Source: Paenibacillus sp. YN15
Lineage (GTDB): Bacteria; Bacillota; Bacilli; Paenibacillales; NBRC-103111
DNA: 64,000 nucleotides
Assembly (NCBI RefSeq): GCF_003285005.1
Contig: NZ_QMFA01000013.1
Location: forward strand, 94,692-158,691
Direction: 5' to 3'
In this document: in pieces, positions 50,046 to 59,144 of the stretch
Layout: the number at the start of each line of letters is the position of its first letter
Numbering within the stretch: the stretch's first letter is position 1
The notes under the pieces: generated by a model
The model's database searches: none
What the model was told of the DNA's origin: nothing
What the model saw: only the letters and a program-made list of their open reading frames with translations
Translations under genes and position numbers: made by a program

Positions 50046-51233
50046 GTGATTCCTATCCCATCCCTGCGTTATGATAAAGAGCAGATATGCCGGTATTTGG
50101 TGCGTTATCAGCATCTGTGCGACGACTCGGCCCTGCAAGATGGGGAAGACATCGTGAGCTATGTCCGCAAGGTCGGATGCATCCAGTATGACCCCCTCGA
50201 TGTGGTGGGCAGGAATCCCGACCTGGTCCTGCAAGCCAGGTGCCGCTCCTACCGGAAGGGGGATATAGAAGCGTTACTGTACGGGGACAGAGTTCTGTTC
50301 GACGTATGGGACAAAAATATGTCCATCAGCACGGTGGCGGATTGGTCCTGCTTCGAGCGGTTCCGGAGGCGTTTCCTGGATTGGTGCCGGGAGCATCAAA
50401 CGGTTGTTGACGAAATCACGGAGTATCTGCAATGGCATGATTCCGCCTGCTCCTCGGATTTTGCCCATGATGAGAAGGTAAGCTGGCATTACGGGCCCCA
50501 ACGGCTGGCCAAGGCCGCGCTGGAGGCCATGTGTTATGCCGGGCTGGCCGTTGTCCATCATAAGAAGGGAACCCGGAGATATTATGCTCTGGCGGAAACC
50601 CACATCCCGGAGCAATATTTCACCATGGCTCCCCCCTACCGGACAGAAGCGGAATATTTCAAGTGGGGAGTATTGCGCAGAATCAACGCCGTCGGTTTAT
50701 TGTGGAACAGGCCCAGTGACGCATGGCTGGGCATAAACGGGTTAAAAAGCGGGGAGCGCAATCAGGCTTTCCACACTCTGCTGGATGAAGGGGCAATCGC
50801 AGAAATCAGCGTCGATGGGATCAAACAGCCCTTATATATCGCAGCGGAAAATCTGGACATGCTGCAAGCCGCTGCCGCCCAGGCTCCCGACACAACCGGC
50901 TGCGCCAGAATCCTTGCCCCCTTGGATAACCTGTTGTGGGACCGCAAGCTGATCGCTGACTTATTCGGCTTCGAGTACAAGTGGGAGGTGTACACCCCCG
51001 TCCCCCAGCGGAAGTACGGCTATTATGTGCTGCCGGTCCTGTGCGGCCATCAACTGGCAGCCCGTTTGGAACTGGCAACGGACCTAAAAAGCAAGACGCT
51101 GCTGGTGAACCGGATCTGGCTTGAGGACGGAATGAACAGCACGGACGTTGCGGACAGGATTCTCGCCGGAATCGACGTCTTCCGGGAGTACAACCGCTGC
51201 ACCGCCGCCGAAATGCGCTGCACCTGGCCCTAG
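50046..51233 (+). CDS. YcaQ-like winged-helix DNA glycosylase family protein
   Basis: 395 residues, GTG start that overlaps an upstream short frame by GTGA; the ribosome binding site is close. HTH_42/YcaQ family: CIQYDPLDVVGRNPDLVLQARCRSY carries the catalytic QxD motif (Q47, D49), then VLFDVWDKNMSIS and LAPLDNLLWDRKLIADLFGFEYKWEVYTP. Members cut DNA at crosslinked or alkylated bases (E. coli YcaQ, Streptomyces AlkZ). It is not in a repair operon here. A defence role against DNA crosslinking toxins is inference. Confidence 0.85.
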   Translation: MIPIPSLRYDKEQICRYLVRYQHLCDDSALQDGEDIVSYVRKVGCIQYDPLDVVGRNPDLVLQARCRSYRKGDIEALLYGDRVLFDVWDKNMSISTVADWSCFERFRRRFLDWCREHQTVVDEITEYLQWHDSACSSDFAHDEKVSWHYGPQRLAKAALEAMCYAGLAVVHHKKGTRRYYALAETHIPEQYFTMAPPYRTEAEYFKWGVLRRINAVGLLWNRPSDAWLGINGLKSGERNQAFHTLLDEGAIAEISVDGIKQPLYIAAENLDMLQAAAAQAPDTTGCARILAPLDNLLWDRKLIADLFGFEYKWEVYTPVPQRKYGYYVLPVLCGHQLAARLELATDLKSKTLLVNRIWLEDGMNSTDVADRILAGIDVFREYNRCTAAEMRCTWP

Positions 51234-51273
51234 TCCCTAAACCAAACGGATTTTAGAAAGGATTTGAGAGCAT

Positions 51274-52077
51274 TTGACTGCCCAGGACAACAAGTATGTT
51301 CATTTTTCCATTGATGATGTATATCTGTGGCTGCGGGAAATCGATGGTCAGGCGGAGGTGTATGCTTCTCTTTTTGATCATCCGCGGCTGGCTTGCCTGA
51401 AGTCGTTCCATGACCGGTACGGAGCAGTGGTCACCTTCAATTGTTTCTATTCGGATGAACCGGCTGCCTGGAATTTGGGGCAGATGACAACCCGGTTCAA
51501 AGAGGAGTTTGCCGCACATGCCCATTGGCTGCGGCTGGCTTTCCATGCCAACACCCGGCTTGACAATTATAATGACTGTACTGTAGAGGAAGCGCGGGCC
51601 CACTATCAGAATGCTATGGAGGCCCTCCGAATCTTTGCGGCGGAGGAGAATATCGATACCCTGGGGAGAACCCATTATTTTTCCGGCAATCTGGTTAACG
51701 CCAGGGCATGGAGAGAGGCCTCCCCAGGCGCCAGGGGCTTTTTGACCAGTGACGACAGCAGGGACGTGGATATGTATTTGCAGGAACCGCAAAGAGCGGT
51801 ATTAAAGGAGAAGGGCGCGTATTACGACGAAAACGAGCATTTCTATTTTCTCAAATCCATGCCGCGGCTGGAAAAATGGGCCGACCCCGTTGCCGATTTA
51901 TCCGCTTGGTCCCGGGACCCGGCTTATGCCGGGCATATGCAGGCGTTGGCTTTTTTCACCCATGAGCAATGCTGGACCTCTGAATTGGAAACCAAGCTGG
52001 ACCATCTGTTCAGATGGGCGAAAGCCAACGAGTATGAGTTTGCCTTTCCCATGGACCGGATTCCCGGCAGAGCTTGA
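51274..52077 (+). CDS. Polysaccharide-deacetylase-like protein
   Basis: 267 residues, TTG start 40 bp after the glycosylase gene. The sequence HFSIDDVYLWLREI (D14, D15), then VVTFNCFY, LRLAFHANTR and the terminal THEQCW suggests a NodB/glycosyl hydrolase-deacetylase beta/alpha barrel. There is no signal peptide. The metal triad is not textbook: FSIDDV stands where the TFDD motif normally is, and HANT where HxxxH would be. The assignment is therefore by fold pattern only. Confidence 0.6.
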   Translation: MTAQDNKYVHFSIDDVYLWLREIDGQAEVYASLFDHPRLACLKSFHDRYGAVVTFNCFYSDEPAAWNLGQMTTRFKEEFAAHAHWLRLAFHANTRLDNYNDCTVEEARAHYQNAMEALRIFAAEENIDTLGRTHYFSGNLVNARAWREASPGARGFLTSDDSRDVDMYLQEPQRAVLKEKGAYYDENEHFYFLKSMPRLEKWADPVADLSAWSRDPAYAGHMQALAFFTHEQCWTSELETKLDHLFRWAKANEYEFAFPMDRIPGRA

Positions 52078-52152
52078 TCCGGCGGAGGATTGGCAGTAAA
52101 ATAAATGGTGAGAAATATAACCCGAATAATTGGTTTTGGAAAGGTGGTCCCT

Positions 52153-52677
52153 TTGAGAAAAAGTTGGATATTGCTCGTTCTCGTATTTGCAGCGGCATGC
52201 TCCGGCAAAAGCGGTCCGGCGGCGGACTCAACCTCCCCGGCTGACAAAAATGTGAAGCAGATCGTGGAGGAATTCAGCTTGGCCAAACGAACGGCCAAAT
52301 CCGTATCCGCCAAATCCTCGGAGCTTCTGGTTCTGGAGAATGACGGCACACAGAAAACCTATCCCATGCCGAAAAACGAGTTTTACCTCTCCATCGCCCC
52401 GTTTGTGGAGCATACGCATACCTGCTATAACCACAACCTGGCCACATGCAAGGGGGAACTGGTGAATCAAACCGTGCATGTCAGCGTCAAGAATGCCTCC
52501 GGGAAGGTCCTGATCGATAAGGATGTGCAAACCTTCCAGAACGGGTTCCTGGATCTTTGGGTGCCGCGGGGCGAAAAGCTGAAGGTGAAAGTGGATTACA
52601 ACGGGAAATCCTCGGAGGAGGAAATCCCCACCAACGAAAATGACCGCACCTGCATCACTACCATGCAATTATCCTAA
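52153..52677 (+). CDS. CueP-like copper-binding lipoprotein
   Basis: 174 residues from the TTG at 52153, close behind GGAAAGGTGG; the frame is open to 52105. A signal peptide with lipobox FAAAC (cysteine 16) shows export. The CueP pattern follows: YPMPKNEFYLSIAPFVEHTHTC, YNHNLATCKGELVNQTVHVSV, NGFLDLWVPRG and a terminal TCITTMQLS. The cysteines at HTC, ATC and TCI are the copper ligands known from Salmonella CueP. It probably buffers copper at the cell surface. The CsoR/P1B-4 pair is 4 kb away. Confidence 0.88.
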   Translation: MRKSWILLVLVFAAACSGKSGPAADSTSPADKNVKQIVEEFSLAKRTAKSVSAKSSELLVLENDGTQKTYPMPKNEFYLSIAPFVEHTHTCYNHNLATCKGELVNQTVHVSVKNASGKVLIDKDVQTFQNGFLDLWVPRGEKLKVKVDYNGKSSEEEIPTNENDRTCITTMQLS

Positions 52678-52779
52678 TGGAAATATCCAACATATAAGCG
52701 TCGATTCACGCCGCGCCAGGATGAGGCTGTCCGAAAGCTCCAGGCTCTCCCGGAAAAAGCTTCAAAAATGGGAGAAACG

Positions 52780-52962
52780 CTAACGAATCTATGCATCGCT
52801 ATTTGCCTATAGGTGAGCCAGTTTGAAATCTAACGAATCGTAGAATCGCTATTTGTCCGAATTTGCGCCGAAATGCGTTCAACCAGGCAAATAACGCGAT
52901 ATAGATTCGTTAGGTTTTTTTCATGCCCGTTTTTGCGAAATAGCGTGAGAGAGATTCGTTAG
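52780..52962. repeat. Four-unit intergenic island F
   Basis: Four 26-bp units: 52780 and 52830 (plus), 52888 and 52937 (minus). Arms CTAACGAATC and CGCTATTTG with a variable middle. Start spacing is 50, 58 and 49 bp. The 52678-53227 gap otherwise has no gene. Confidence 0.9.
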
Positions 52963-53227
52963 CCAGATTCTGCTTGTCCTCAGGCGTATTTTCTGCCGAA
53001 TATGTATTCTCCTTGGCGTACTTTTTCGGACAACAACCCCTTCTTTTTTTTCAAATTTTAAGGGGATGATCAATTTTTGGGGTTGCGGATCGGTTGATTT
53101 TGGTGCTTCCTTCAATTCTGCATCCTATCCAAATCCACAGAGGCGGAGCATAATGATGCGAAAAGCGGCGGGCCCATCCCTGCGCGGATGGCCGAAGCTG
53201 CCAAGATAGCCGAAGGAGGACACGAAA

Positions 53228-56200
53228 TTGACTGTTGCAGCAAAAGCGGGCGAAAGGCCTGTTCATATCGATTTATTGCAGGCTTGGACGGTAGCCGGGG
53301 CCAAAAGCGCCGCCGGTTATGACTTGAACCCTTCCCTCACGGTGGAATATCCGGCGCCGGAGAATGCAGTTGGCTGGTATCCCATCGGCTTTGAGCGGGG
53401 GAACGACTCTTCTCTGGATGCCATGGGCTGGTTTGGATTTGCCCTTGGGCTGAACGCCGCGGCCGAGGAAACCCGGATTCAGGTAACGGCCTTTTTTATG
53501 GATAAACGGACTGTAACCGCGGATATCTCCCTGGCCGGCACGGGATATCATGAGGTGCGGTTGCGGCTGGCGGATTTTCATATCGAGAGCTGCAAGGCCA
53601 ATATTTGGCGGTTTCTGAAGGGGGTTACCCTCCAGGGTCCGGCGGAGCTGATCCGGGCAAGCCTGACCCGGGGGGAGCGGATTTTTGTGGAGACCGGGGT
53701 GCTGGGCAGGTCGGGGGAGCCGGGAGAAGAGGTTTCCTACACCATGACAGTGGCAAACTGCACCGACCGGAAGCAAAGCGTGTCCGTCAGGCAGTTGTTC
53801 AAGGGCTGGGAGTCGCTTTTGCCTGTGGTGGAGCCTTCCGCATTTGTGCTGGAGCCCTTCGGCCGCCGGGAGGTCCGGGCAGCGGTGCGCATCCACGGCT
53901 CCATGGTGCCGGGCGGACATGAGAGCACCCGGCTGGAGTTCACCCCTAACGGCGATGGAACAAGCGCGGTGCAGGTGGAATTTAAGACATTGCGGAGATT
54001 GCCGCATCCCTATATTTATCACAATGAGGAGCAATGGAAGGCGGTCAGGGACAAAATCGCCCACTACCCCAAATTCAAGCCGGGATATGAGCGGATTATT
54101 GCCGACGCCGAATCATGGACAGTCAAGCCGCCGGTTCCCGTGGAGGAGCGGGACTACTGCTACGATACCCGCGAGGAGCATAACATCATGTCGGCGGCCT
54201 ACGCCTACGCATTGACGAAGGAGCTTCGTTATGCGGAAAAGGTGGCGCAATTCCTCCGTTATTTTATCGATGAGGAAACCGGCTACCCCAAAAAGAAGAA
54301 GGGCTGCAGCCAAAGCTATGTGCAGGAGGGGCATTTTTTTCAGCATTTGGCCATTCCCTACGACATTATTCATGATGCAGGCGTGCTGACGCCGGAGGAG
54401 CACCGGGGCATCGAAAAGGTCTTCCGCATCTACATGGACATTCTGGACCATCACCTGCAGCGGGGCCATATGTCCAATTGGCTTCTGTCGGAGATTACGG
54501 GGGCCTTCTACTGCGCCCTTGCCATCGAGGATATGGAAAGAGCCCTGCGCTTTGTTTTTGGCAACGGCGGCTCCATCGACCAGCTTCGGTACGGCCTGTT
54601 CAACGACGGCTGGTGGCATGAATGCTCCGTGGGCTACAACACCTGGGTATCCTCCATGTACATTCATACAGCCCATGCGCTGCTGCCCTTTGGCTACAAC
54701 CTGCTGCATACCCATTTCCCCATCCCCTTCAACGATGAAGTCAACAGCACCTGCAACGGGCAGGAAGCCGAAGTGAAATTTGGCATGGTCAACAAAAGAT
54801 GGGGCGGCAATGTAAAGGGTTACGTCCGGATCAAGGATATGTTCGATGCAGTAATCCCTTTTCTGGATTACCGGGGGGTGCTGTTCGGCATCAGCGACTC
54901 GGATGAAAAGAAGCTGGAGGGGGTCCATTTCGGCTCCACCTTCGATCTGGCCTACCATTATTACCGGGACCCCGAATATATTCCCGTCATCAACCGCAGC
55001 AGCTATGCCGATCCCATATTCGGCCATGGCGAGCTGCCGGCATATGAGTCCGTTTATACGAAGAACAATGCCTATGCGGATAATATCGGCATTGCCATGC
55101 TGCGGAGCCAGACGGCAAACAGGGAGCAGAAGGATCAGCTTCAGGCGGTGATCCGCTACGGCTCCCACGGATATGCCCACGGGCATTTTGACCGCACCGG
55201 GCTGCTGTCGGTGATGCGGTACGGGCGGAGCTTTTTCAACCCGGAGCATTGCTGGTGGGGCTACGGGCATTTTATGTACAAATTCTATGTCCAAAATTCC
55301 GTTACCAAGAATATGGTCATTGTGGATGGGAAGCTGCAGGTGCCCGCCGATTCCAGGCGGCTGCTCTTTTACAGCGGCAAGGCCATCCAGGCGGTGGCAG
55401 TGGAAACGGAATCCCGCTGGGCGTATCCCCCTTATGGCGGGATGGTGTACAAGGAGGAGGAGAGTCTGGCGGAAAGATGCAGGATGAACGCCTCCTCCCT
55501 GCCGGAGCTTGCGAATGCTCCGCGGCATGGCGAGCTGACCGGATATACGGAGCCTATCAGACAGAAAAGAGTCATGGCCGTCACTGATGATTATATCGTG
55601 CTGTTCGATTATTTGGCGGGGAAGGAGGAGCATCAATATGACAGCCTGTTTCAGATCAAGGGTTTGACGGGGCTGAAGGCGGATAGCCTGACTCCTGCCG
55701 GACACACCAGCCAATGGACGGACAATCCCCTCTCCGACGGCCAGTTTGTGACGGATTGCCATTGGTACGAGGCGGCGGGCACAAGCGTGGCCAGCTTCCA
55801 AACCATCTTCGGCGAGGGTGAGGATATGCGGGGCAACCGGACCTTCCACAATACCCCGGGTCTGCTCAAAATGGATGTGCACACCGCCTGGCCGCCCCGG
55901 TCCACGCTTATGGCAGGCAGAGCGGCCGAGTATCATGGCTATACCATTCCCCTGGAATACAAGGTGGAGGTGGACGGCAGCATCAAGGCGCAGGGAGAGT
56001 TCGGAGCCTGGCTGCTGGGCGAGGGCAAATGCGATATTGATCTCCGGGGCGCCTGCACCCTGGCCTTGCGGGTCCGAAACCATCCCGTTTACGATGAGCA
56101 GAAGTATCCGCACCGGAGCAAGCAGGGGCTTTTTTGGGGAGAGGCGTATATCCTCACCGGAGACGGGCGGAGAATCAATTTGAGCGAGCTGGACTTCACC

Positions 56201-56665
56201 TGTGAAAATGTGGACGGCGGCTGCGGCATCGGCAAGGATTACGAAGGCGGACGGGTGACGATTATCGGCAACGAATATCCCCACGCTCTTCCGGCAAGCC
56301 CGCTTGACCATGACTTGGAGGGCGTCATCCGCCTGGATTTGGCGGGGCTGGATGCGGTCCGGTTTGTGGGGCTGATCGGGGCGGATGCCTTTCCCGGCGA
56401 CGAAGCCCAGCGGCGCAGGACCTACGCTGTGCGGACTTGGGGCAAACAAGCCCGGTATATTACGGTTGTGGAGCCCTTTGAAGTGGAAGCGGTCATCGAA
56501 TCGGTCAGGGCCGTGGACGAAAATACGATGCAGGTACGCCTGAAGGACGGGCGGACCCAGATCATCACCGTTCAGAACATGGAGCGGGACGACCAGTCCG
56601 TCAAGCTGTCCGAATACCGCAACGGGCAGGCGGTATCGGAGGAATGGGCCGCCCCCGGATTGTGA
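53228..56665 (+). CDS. Heparinase II/III-like polysaccharide lyase, intracellular
   Basis: 1145 residues, TTG start with GAAGGAGG upstream. No signal peptide. N-terminal beta domains (VHIDLLQAWTV; YPIGFERGNDSSLDAMGWFGFALG) are followed by an alpha/alpha toroid from about residue 260 (HPYIYHNEEQWKAVRDKI, AYALTKELRYAEKVAQFLRYF, RGHMSNWLLSEITGAFYCAL) and a heparinase II/III-like beta domain (RYGSHGYAHGHFDRTGLLSVMRYG, then PEHCWWGYGH). The last 250 residues are beta-sandwich. Enzymes of this build break uronic-acid polysaccharides by elimination. Being cytoplasmic, it probably acts on imported oligosaccharides. Confidence 0.85.
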   Translation: MTVAAKAGERPVHIDLLQAWTVAGAKSAAGYDLNPSLTVEYPAPENAVGWYPIGFERGNDSSLDAMGWFGFALGLNAAAEETRIQVTAFFMDKRTVTADISLAGTGYHEVRLRLADFHIESCKANIWRFLKGVTLQGPAELIRASLTRGERIFVETGVLGRSGEPGEEVSYTMTVANCTDRKQSVSVRQLFKGWESLLPVVEPSAFVLEPFGRREVRAAVRIHGSMVPGGHESTRLEFTPNGDGTSAVQVEFKTLRRLPHPYIYHNEEQWKAVRDKIAHYPKFKPGYERIIADAESWTVKPPVPVEERDYCYDTREEHNIMSAAYAYALTKELRYAEKVAQFLRYFIDEETGYPKKKKGCSQSYVQEGHFFQHLAIPYDIIHDAGVLTPEEHRGIEKVFRIYMDILDHHLQRGHMSNWLLSEITGAFYCALAIEDMERALRFVFGNGGSIDQLRYGLFNDGWWHECSVGYNTWVSSMYIHTAHALLPFGYNLLHTHFPIPFNDEVNSTCNGQEAEVKFGMVNKRWGGNVKGYVRIKDMFDAVIPFLDYRGVLFGISDSDEKKLEGVHFGSTFDLAYHYYRDPEYIPVINRSSYADPIFGHGELPAYESVYTKNNAYADNIGIAMLRSQTANREQKDQLQAVIRYGSHGYAHGHFDRTGLLSVMRYGRSFFNPEHCWWGYGHFMYKFYVQNSVTKNMVIVDGKLQVPADSRRLLFYSGKAIQAVAVETESRWAYPPYGGMVYKEEESLAERCRMNASSLPELANAPRHGELTGYTEPIRQKRVMAVTDDYIVLFDYLAGKEEHQYDSLFQIKGLTGLKADSLTPAGHTSQWTDNPLSDGQFVTDCHWYEAAGTSVASFQTIFGEGEDMRGNRTFHNTPGLLKMDVHTAWPPRSTLMAGRAAEYHGYTIPLEYKVEVDGSIKAQGEFGAWLLGEGKCDIDLRGACTLALRVRNHPVYDEQKYPHRSKQGLFWGEAYILTGDGRRINLSELDFTCENVDGGCGIGKDYEGGRVTIIGNEYPHALPASPLDHDLEGVIRLDLAGLDAVRFVGLIGADAFPGDEAQRRRTYAVRTWGKQARYITVVEPFEVEAVIESVRAVDENTMQVRLKDGRTQIITVQNMERDDQSVKLSEYRNGQAVSEEWAAPGL

Positions 56666-56703
56666 TTCCGCTTCCGCTTCAGATTGACAAAGCCTTCTCC
56701 CTT

Positions 56704-56728
56704 CATATACCGTATAGGTAATGATACC
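56704..56728 (+). promoter_or_regulatory. Candidate CsoR-type operator before regulator gene
   Basis: ATATACCGTATAGGTA followed by ATGATACC resembles the AT-flanked G/C-tract sites of CsoR-family repressors and is similar to the site at 57164-57184, suggesting autoregulation. Confidence 0.4.
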
Positions 56729-56778
56729 GGACAAGCAGCTGCCGATATTGGGCCATAACGAGGATTGGAGAGCATAAC

Positions 56779-57054
56779 ATGAGACAATGCATGGATGTAG
56801 CCAAGGTGCAGGCGAGGCTGAAGCGGATTGAGGGACAGGTGCGGGGCATTTCGGATATGGCTGGCAAGGAAGTCCCCTGCGAAGAAATACTGGTGCAGAT
56901 CAATGCGGCCAAGGCTGCGCTGCATAAAGTGGGCCAGCTGATTCTTGAGGGGCATCTGCAGCATTGCGTCCGCGAGGGAATCGAGCATGGCGACCCGGAA
57001 AAGACCATCGCCGATTTCGCCAAGGCGGTGGAGCATTTCTCCCGGATAGGCTAA
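56779..57054 (+). CDS. CsoR-family metal-sensing repressor
   Basis: 91 residues with a GGAGAGC ribosome binding site. All-helical family: VQARLKRIEGQVRGISDM, VPCEEILVQINAAKAALHKVGQLILEGHLQHCV. The Cu(I) ligand pattern cysteine 34, histidine 59 and cysteine 63 is kept, which favours copper over the RcnR nickel/cobalt type. Its own promoter and that of the ATPase gene 157 bp downstream carry similar sites. A terminator separates the two genes, so each has its own transcript. Confidence 0.88.
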   Translation: MRQCMDVAKVQARLKRIEGQVRGISDMAGKEVPCEEILVQINAAKAALHKVGQLILEGHLQHCVREGIEHGDPEKTIADFAKAVEHFSRIG

Positions 57055-57092
57055 TCCAGACCGGACTCCCTCCAACTGAATAACATCAATCA

Positions 57093-57127
57093 AATCTTGA
57101 CGGCACAGGCTGCTGTCAAGATTTTTT
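57093..57127 (+). terminator. Rho-independent terminator
   Basis: AATCTTGAC and GTCAAGATT with a 13-base loop, then TTTTTC. It ends the CsoR-family gene. Confidence 0.85.
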
Positions 57128-57140
57128 CATTTTTGGGTCA

Positions 57141-57185
57141 TTGACAATCATTATCAGTTACCATACCATATAGGGGTATACCGTA
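57141..57185 (+). promoter_or_regulatory. ATPase promoter with Fur-like box and CsoR-like site
   Basis: TTGACA at 57141-57146 with TACCAT 17 bp downstream. Overlapping the -35, TGACAATCATTATCA (57142-57156) matches the Fur box TGATAATNATTATCA at 13 of 14 specified positions. Over the -10, ATACCATATAGGGGTAT resembles a CsoR operator. Two metal sensors may thus control the gene. Confidence 0.6.
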
Positions 57186-57211
57186 TATATAGCGAAGGAG
57201 GCGGGGAAAGC

Positions 57212-59116
57212 ATGGAGCAGGCTGCCCGTTCGGACGAAAAAAGGCTGGACTCATTCCGTACATTTTGGGAAAAATACGGCTCGATCCTCATTACCATCCT
57301 GTGTTTGCTGTTTATTATCCTGGCGTGGACAGCAGGCAGAAACAGCTGGAGGGCGGCGGAAATTGCCCTTTATGTGTTGGCGTATGCGGTTGGCGGCTAC
57401 CGCAAAGCCATGGAGGGTCTGGAAACCCTGTTTAAGGAAAAGGATCTGGATGTGGATCTCCTGATGGTTGTGGCTGCAGTGGGAGCGGCCAGCATCGGAT
57501 ACTGGATGGACGGCGCGGTCCTGATCTTTATCTTCTGTCTAAGCGGAACCCTTGAGGATTTCACCATGGAAAAGACGAACCAGGATATTCAGTCCATTAT
57601 GAAATTGCGCCCCGAGGAAGCGGTTGTCCTGCAAGAGGGAGACGAACGAAGGGTGAAGGTGGACCAGCTTCAGCCGGGGGATATGGTGCTGGTGCGGCCC
57701 GGCGAGCGGATTCCGGCGGACGGGCAGGTGGCGGAGGGCCAATCCGCTGTGGACCAGGCCTCCATTACGGGAGAATCCATCCCGGTGGACAAGCTGGCGG
57801 GAGACGAGGTTTTTGCCGGCACCATCAACGGTCAGGGAGCGCTTAAGATTCAGGTTACCAAACCGGCGGCGGAGACCCTGTTATCCCGGATTATACATAT
57901 GGTGCAGGAAGCCAAAAATGAAATGCCCCCCAGTCAGCTGTTCGTGGAGCGGTTCGAAGGCATCTACGCCAAAATTGTTGTTGCTGCTGCCGTATTGCTG
58001 ATGACTCTGCCGCCCTTTATTCTGGATTGGACCTGGGATAAAACCATCTACCGGGCGATGATTTTCCTGGTGGTCGCTTCGCCGTGCGCCCTAGTTTCCT
58101 CCATCATGCCGGCCATTCTGTCCGGGATTTCCAATGCCGCCCGGAAGGGTGTGCTGTTTAAGGGCGGCGTCCACCTGGAGCATATCGGCCATGTGTCCAC
58201 TGTGGCGTTTGACAAAACGGGCACATTGACGGAGGGCAAGCCGAAGCTTACCGATGTGCTTCCTTTGCAGAGCTGCACCGAAGAAGCGCTTCTGCAATTG
58301 GCCGCATCCATCGAGAACCTGTCCGAGCATCCCATTGCCAAGGCGATTGTCCAGCAGGCCAAGGATAGAGGGCTGACGCTGGACACTGCGCAGGAGTTAA
58401 CCGCAATCCCCGGCCAGGGAGTAAGCGGCAGTGTGAATGGCGTATGCTGCAAGGTGGGGAAGCTGGGGCTTTTGCACAATCAAACTCTGTCCGACCGGGA
58501 TGCCGCCATTGTCAAACGGCTGGAGACGGAAGGGAAAACCGTCATTTATGTTGAGGCGGATCAGGTACTGATCGGAATCGTGGCCATTCAGGATGTGGTG
58601 CGTCCCAATGCCAAAGCAGCGGTGGCGGCGTTAAGAGGGATGGGGATGCAGGTGGTGATGCTGACCGGGGACCGGGAAGCAACGGCCCGGGCAATCGGCA
58701 GCCAGCTTGGCGTCGACCAGGTGTATGCGGATTTGTTGCCGGAGGATAAGGTCGCTATTGTAAAAAAACTGTCCGCAGCCGGCAAGGTAGCCATGATCGG
58801 GGACGGGGTAAACGACGCCCCGGCGCTGGCCGCTTCCTCGGTAGGCATCGCCATGGGGGCGGCAGGAACGGACGTGGCCCTGGAGACGGCCAATGTTGTC
58901 CTGATGGCGGATGATCTGTCCAAAATCCCCTTTGCCGTCTCCCTTGGCCGCCGTACGGCCCGGGTGATCAAGCAAAACCTGAGCTTTGCCATCGGAGTGG
59001 TGCTGGTGTTGGTGGTCTCCAACTTTTTCGGCGGCATCAACCTGCCTTCCGGAGTGGTGGGCCATGAGGGCAGCACCCTGCTGGTGATCCTAAGCGGGCT
59101 GCGGTTGCTGCGGTAA
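57212..59116 (+). CDS. P1B-4 type metal-exporting ATPase (PfeT/ZosA-like)
   Basis: 634 residues, ATG after AAGGAGGCGGGG. No N-terminal metal-binding domain. Membrane helix 6 carries SPCAL (serine about 290) in place of CPC, the mark of P1B-4 pumps; DKTGTLTEG holds the phosphorylated aspartate 334; MIGDGVNDAPALAASSVGIAMG is the hinge; the last helix carries HEGSTLLVILSGL (histidine 618). These residues point to Fe(II) or Co(II) export, as in B. subtilis PfeT (637 residues), rather than copper. It lies downstream of a CsoR-family gene and a Fur-like box. Zinc or cobalt remain possible substrates. Confidence 0.9.
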   Translation: MEQAARSDEKRLDSFRTFWEKYGSILITILCLLFIILAWTAGRNSWRAAEIALYVLAYAVGGYRKAMEGLETLFKEKDLDVDLLMVVAAVGAASIGYWMDGAVLIFIFCLSGTLEDFTMEKTNQDIQSIMKLRPEEAVVLQEGDERRVKVDQLQPGDMVLVRPGERIPADGQVAEGQSAVDQASITGESIPVDKLAGDEVFAGTINGQGALKIQVTKPAAETLLSRIIHMVQEAKNEMPPSQLFVERFEGIYAKIVVAAAVLLMTLPPFILDWTWDKTIYRAMIFLVVASPCALVSSIMPAILSGISNAARKGVLFKGGVHLEHIGHVSTVAFDKTGTLTEGKPKLTDVLPLQSCTEEALLQLAASIENLSEHPIAKAIVQQAKDRGLTLDTAQELTAIPGQGVSGSVNGVCCKVGKLGLLHNQTLSDRDAAIVKRLETEGKTVIYVEADQVLIGIVAIQDVVRPNAKAAVAALRGMGMQVVMLTGDREATARAIGSQLGVDQVYADLLPEDKVAIVKKLSAAGKVAMIGDGVNDAPALAASSVGIAMGAAGTDVALETANVVLMADDLSKIPFAVSLGRRTARVIKQNLSFAIGVVLVLVVSNFFGGINLPSGVVGHEGSTLLVILSGLRLLR

Positions 59117-59144
59117 TCAAACAATCCCCCAAAAGTGAATGGCT

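Noticed and set aside
49813..50049. 78-codon frame ending GTGA at the YcaQ-like start
   Set aside because: Its first part lies inside repeat island E and no family is recognisable. The overlap may be a coupling leader but the evidence is too thin.
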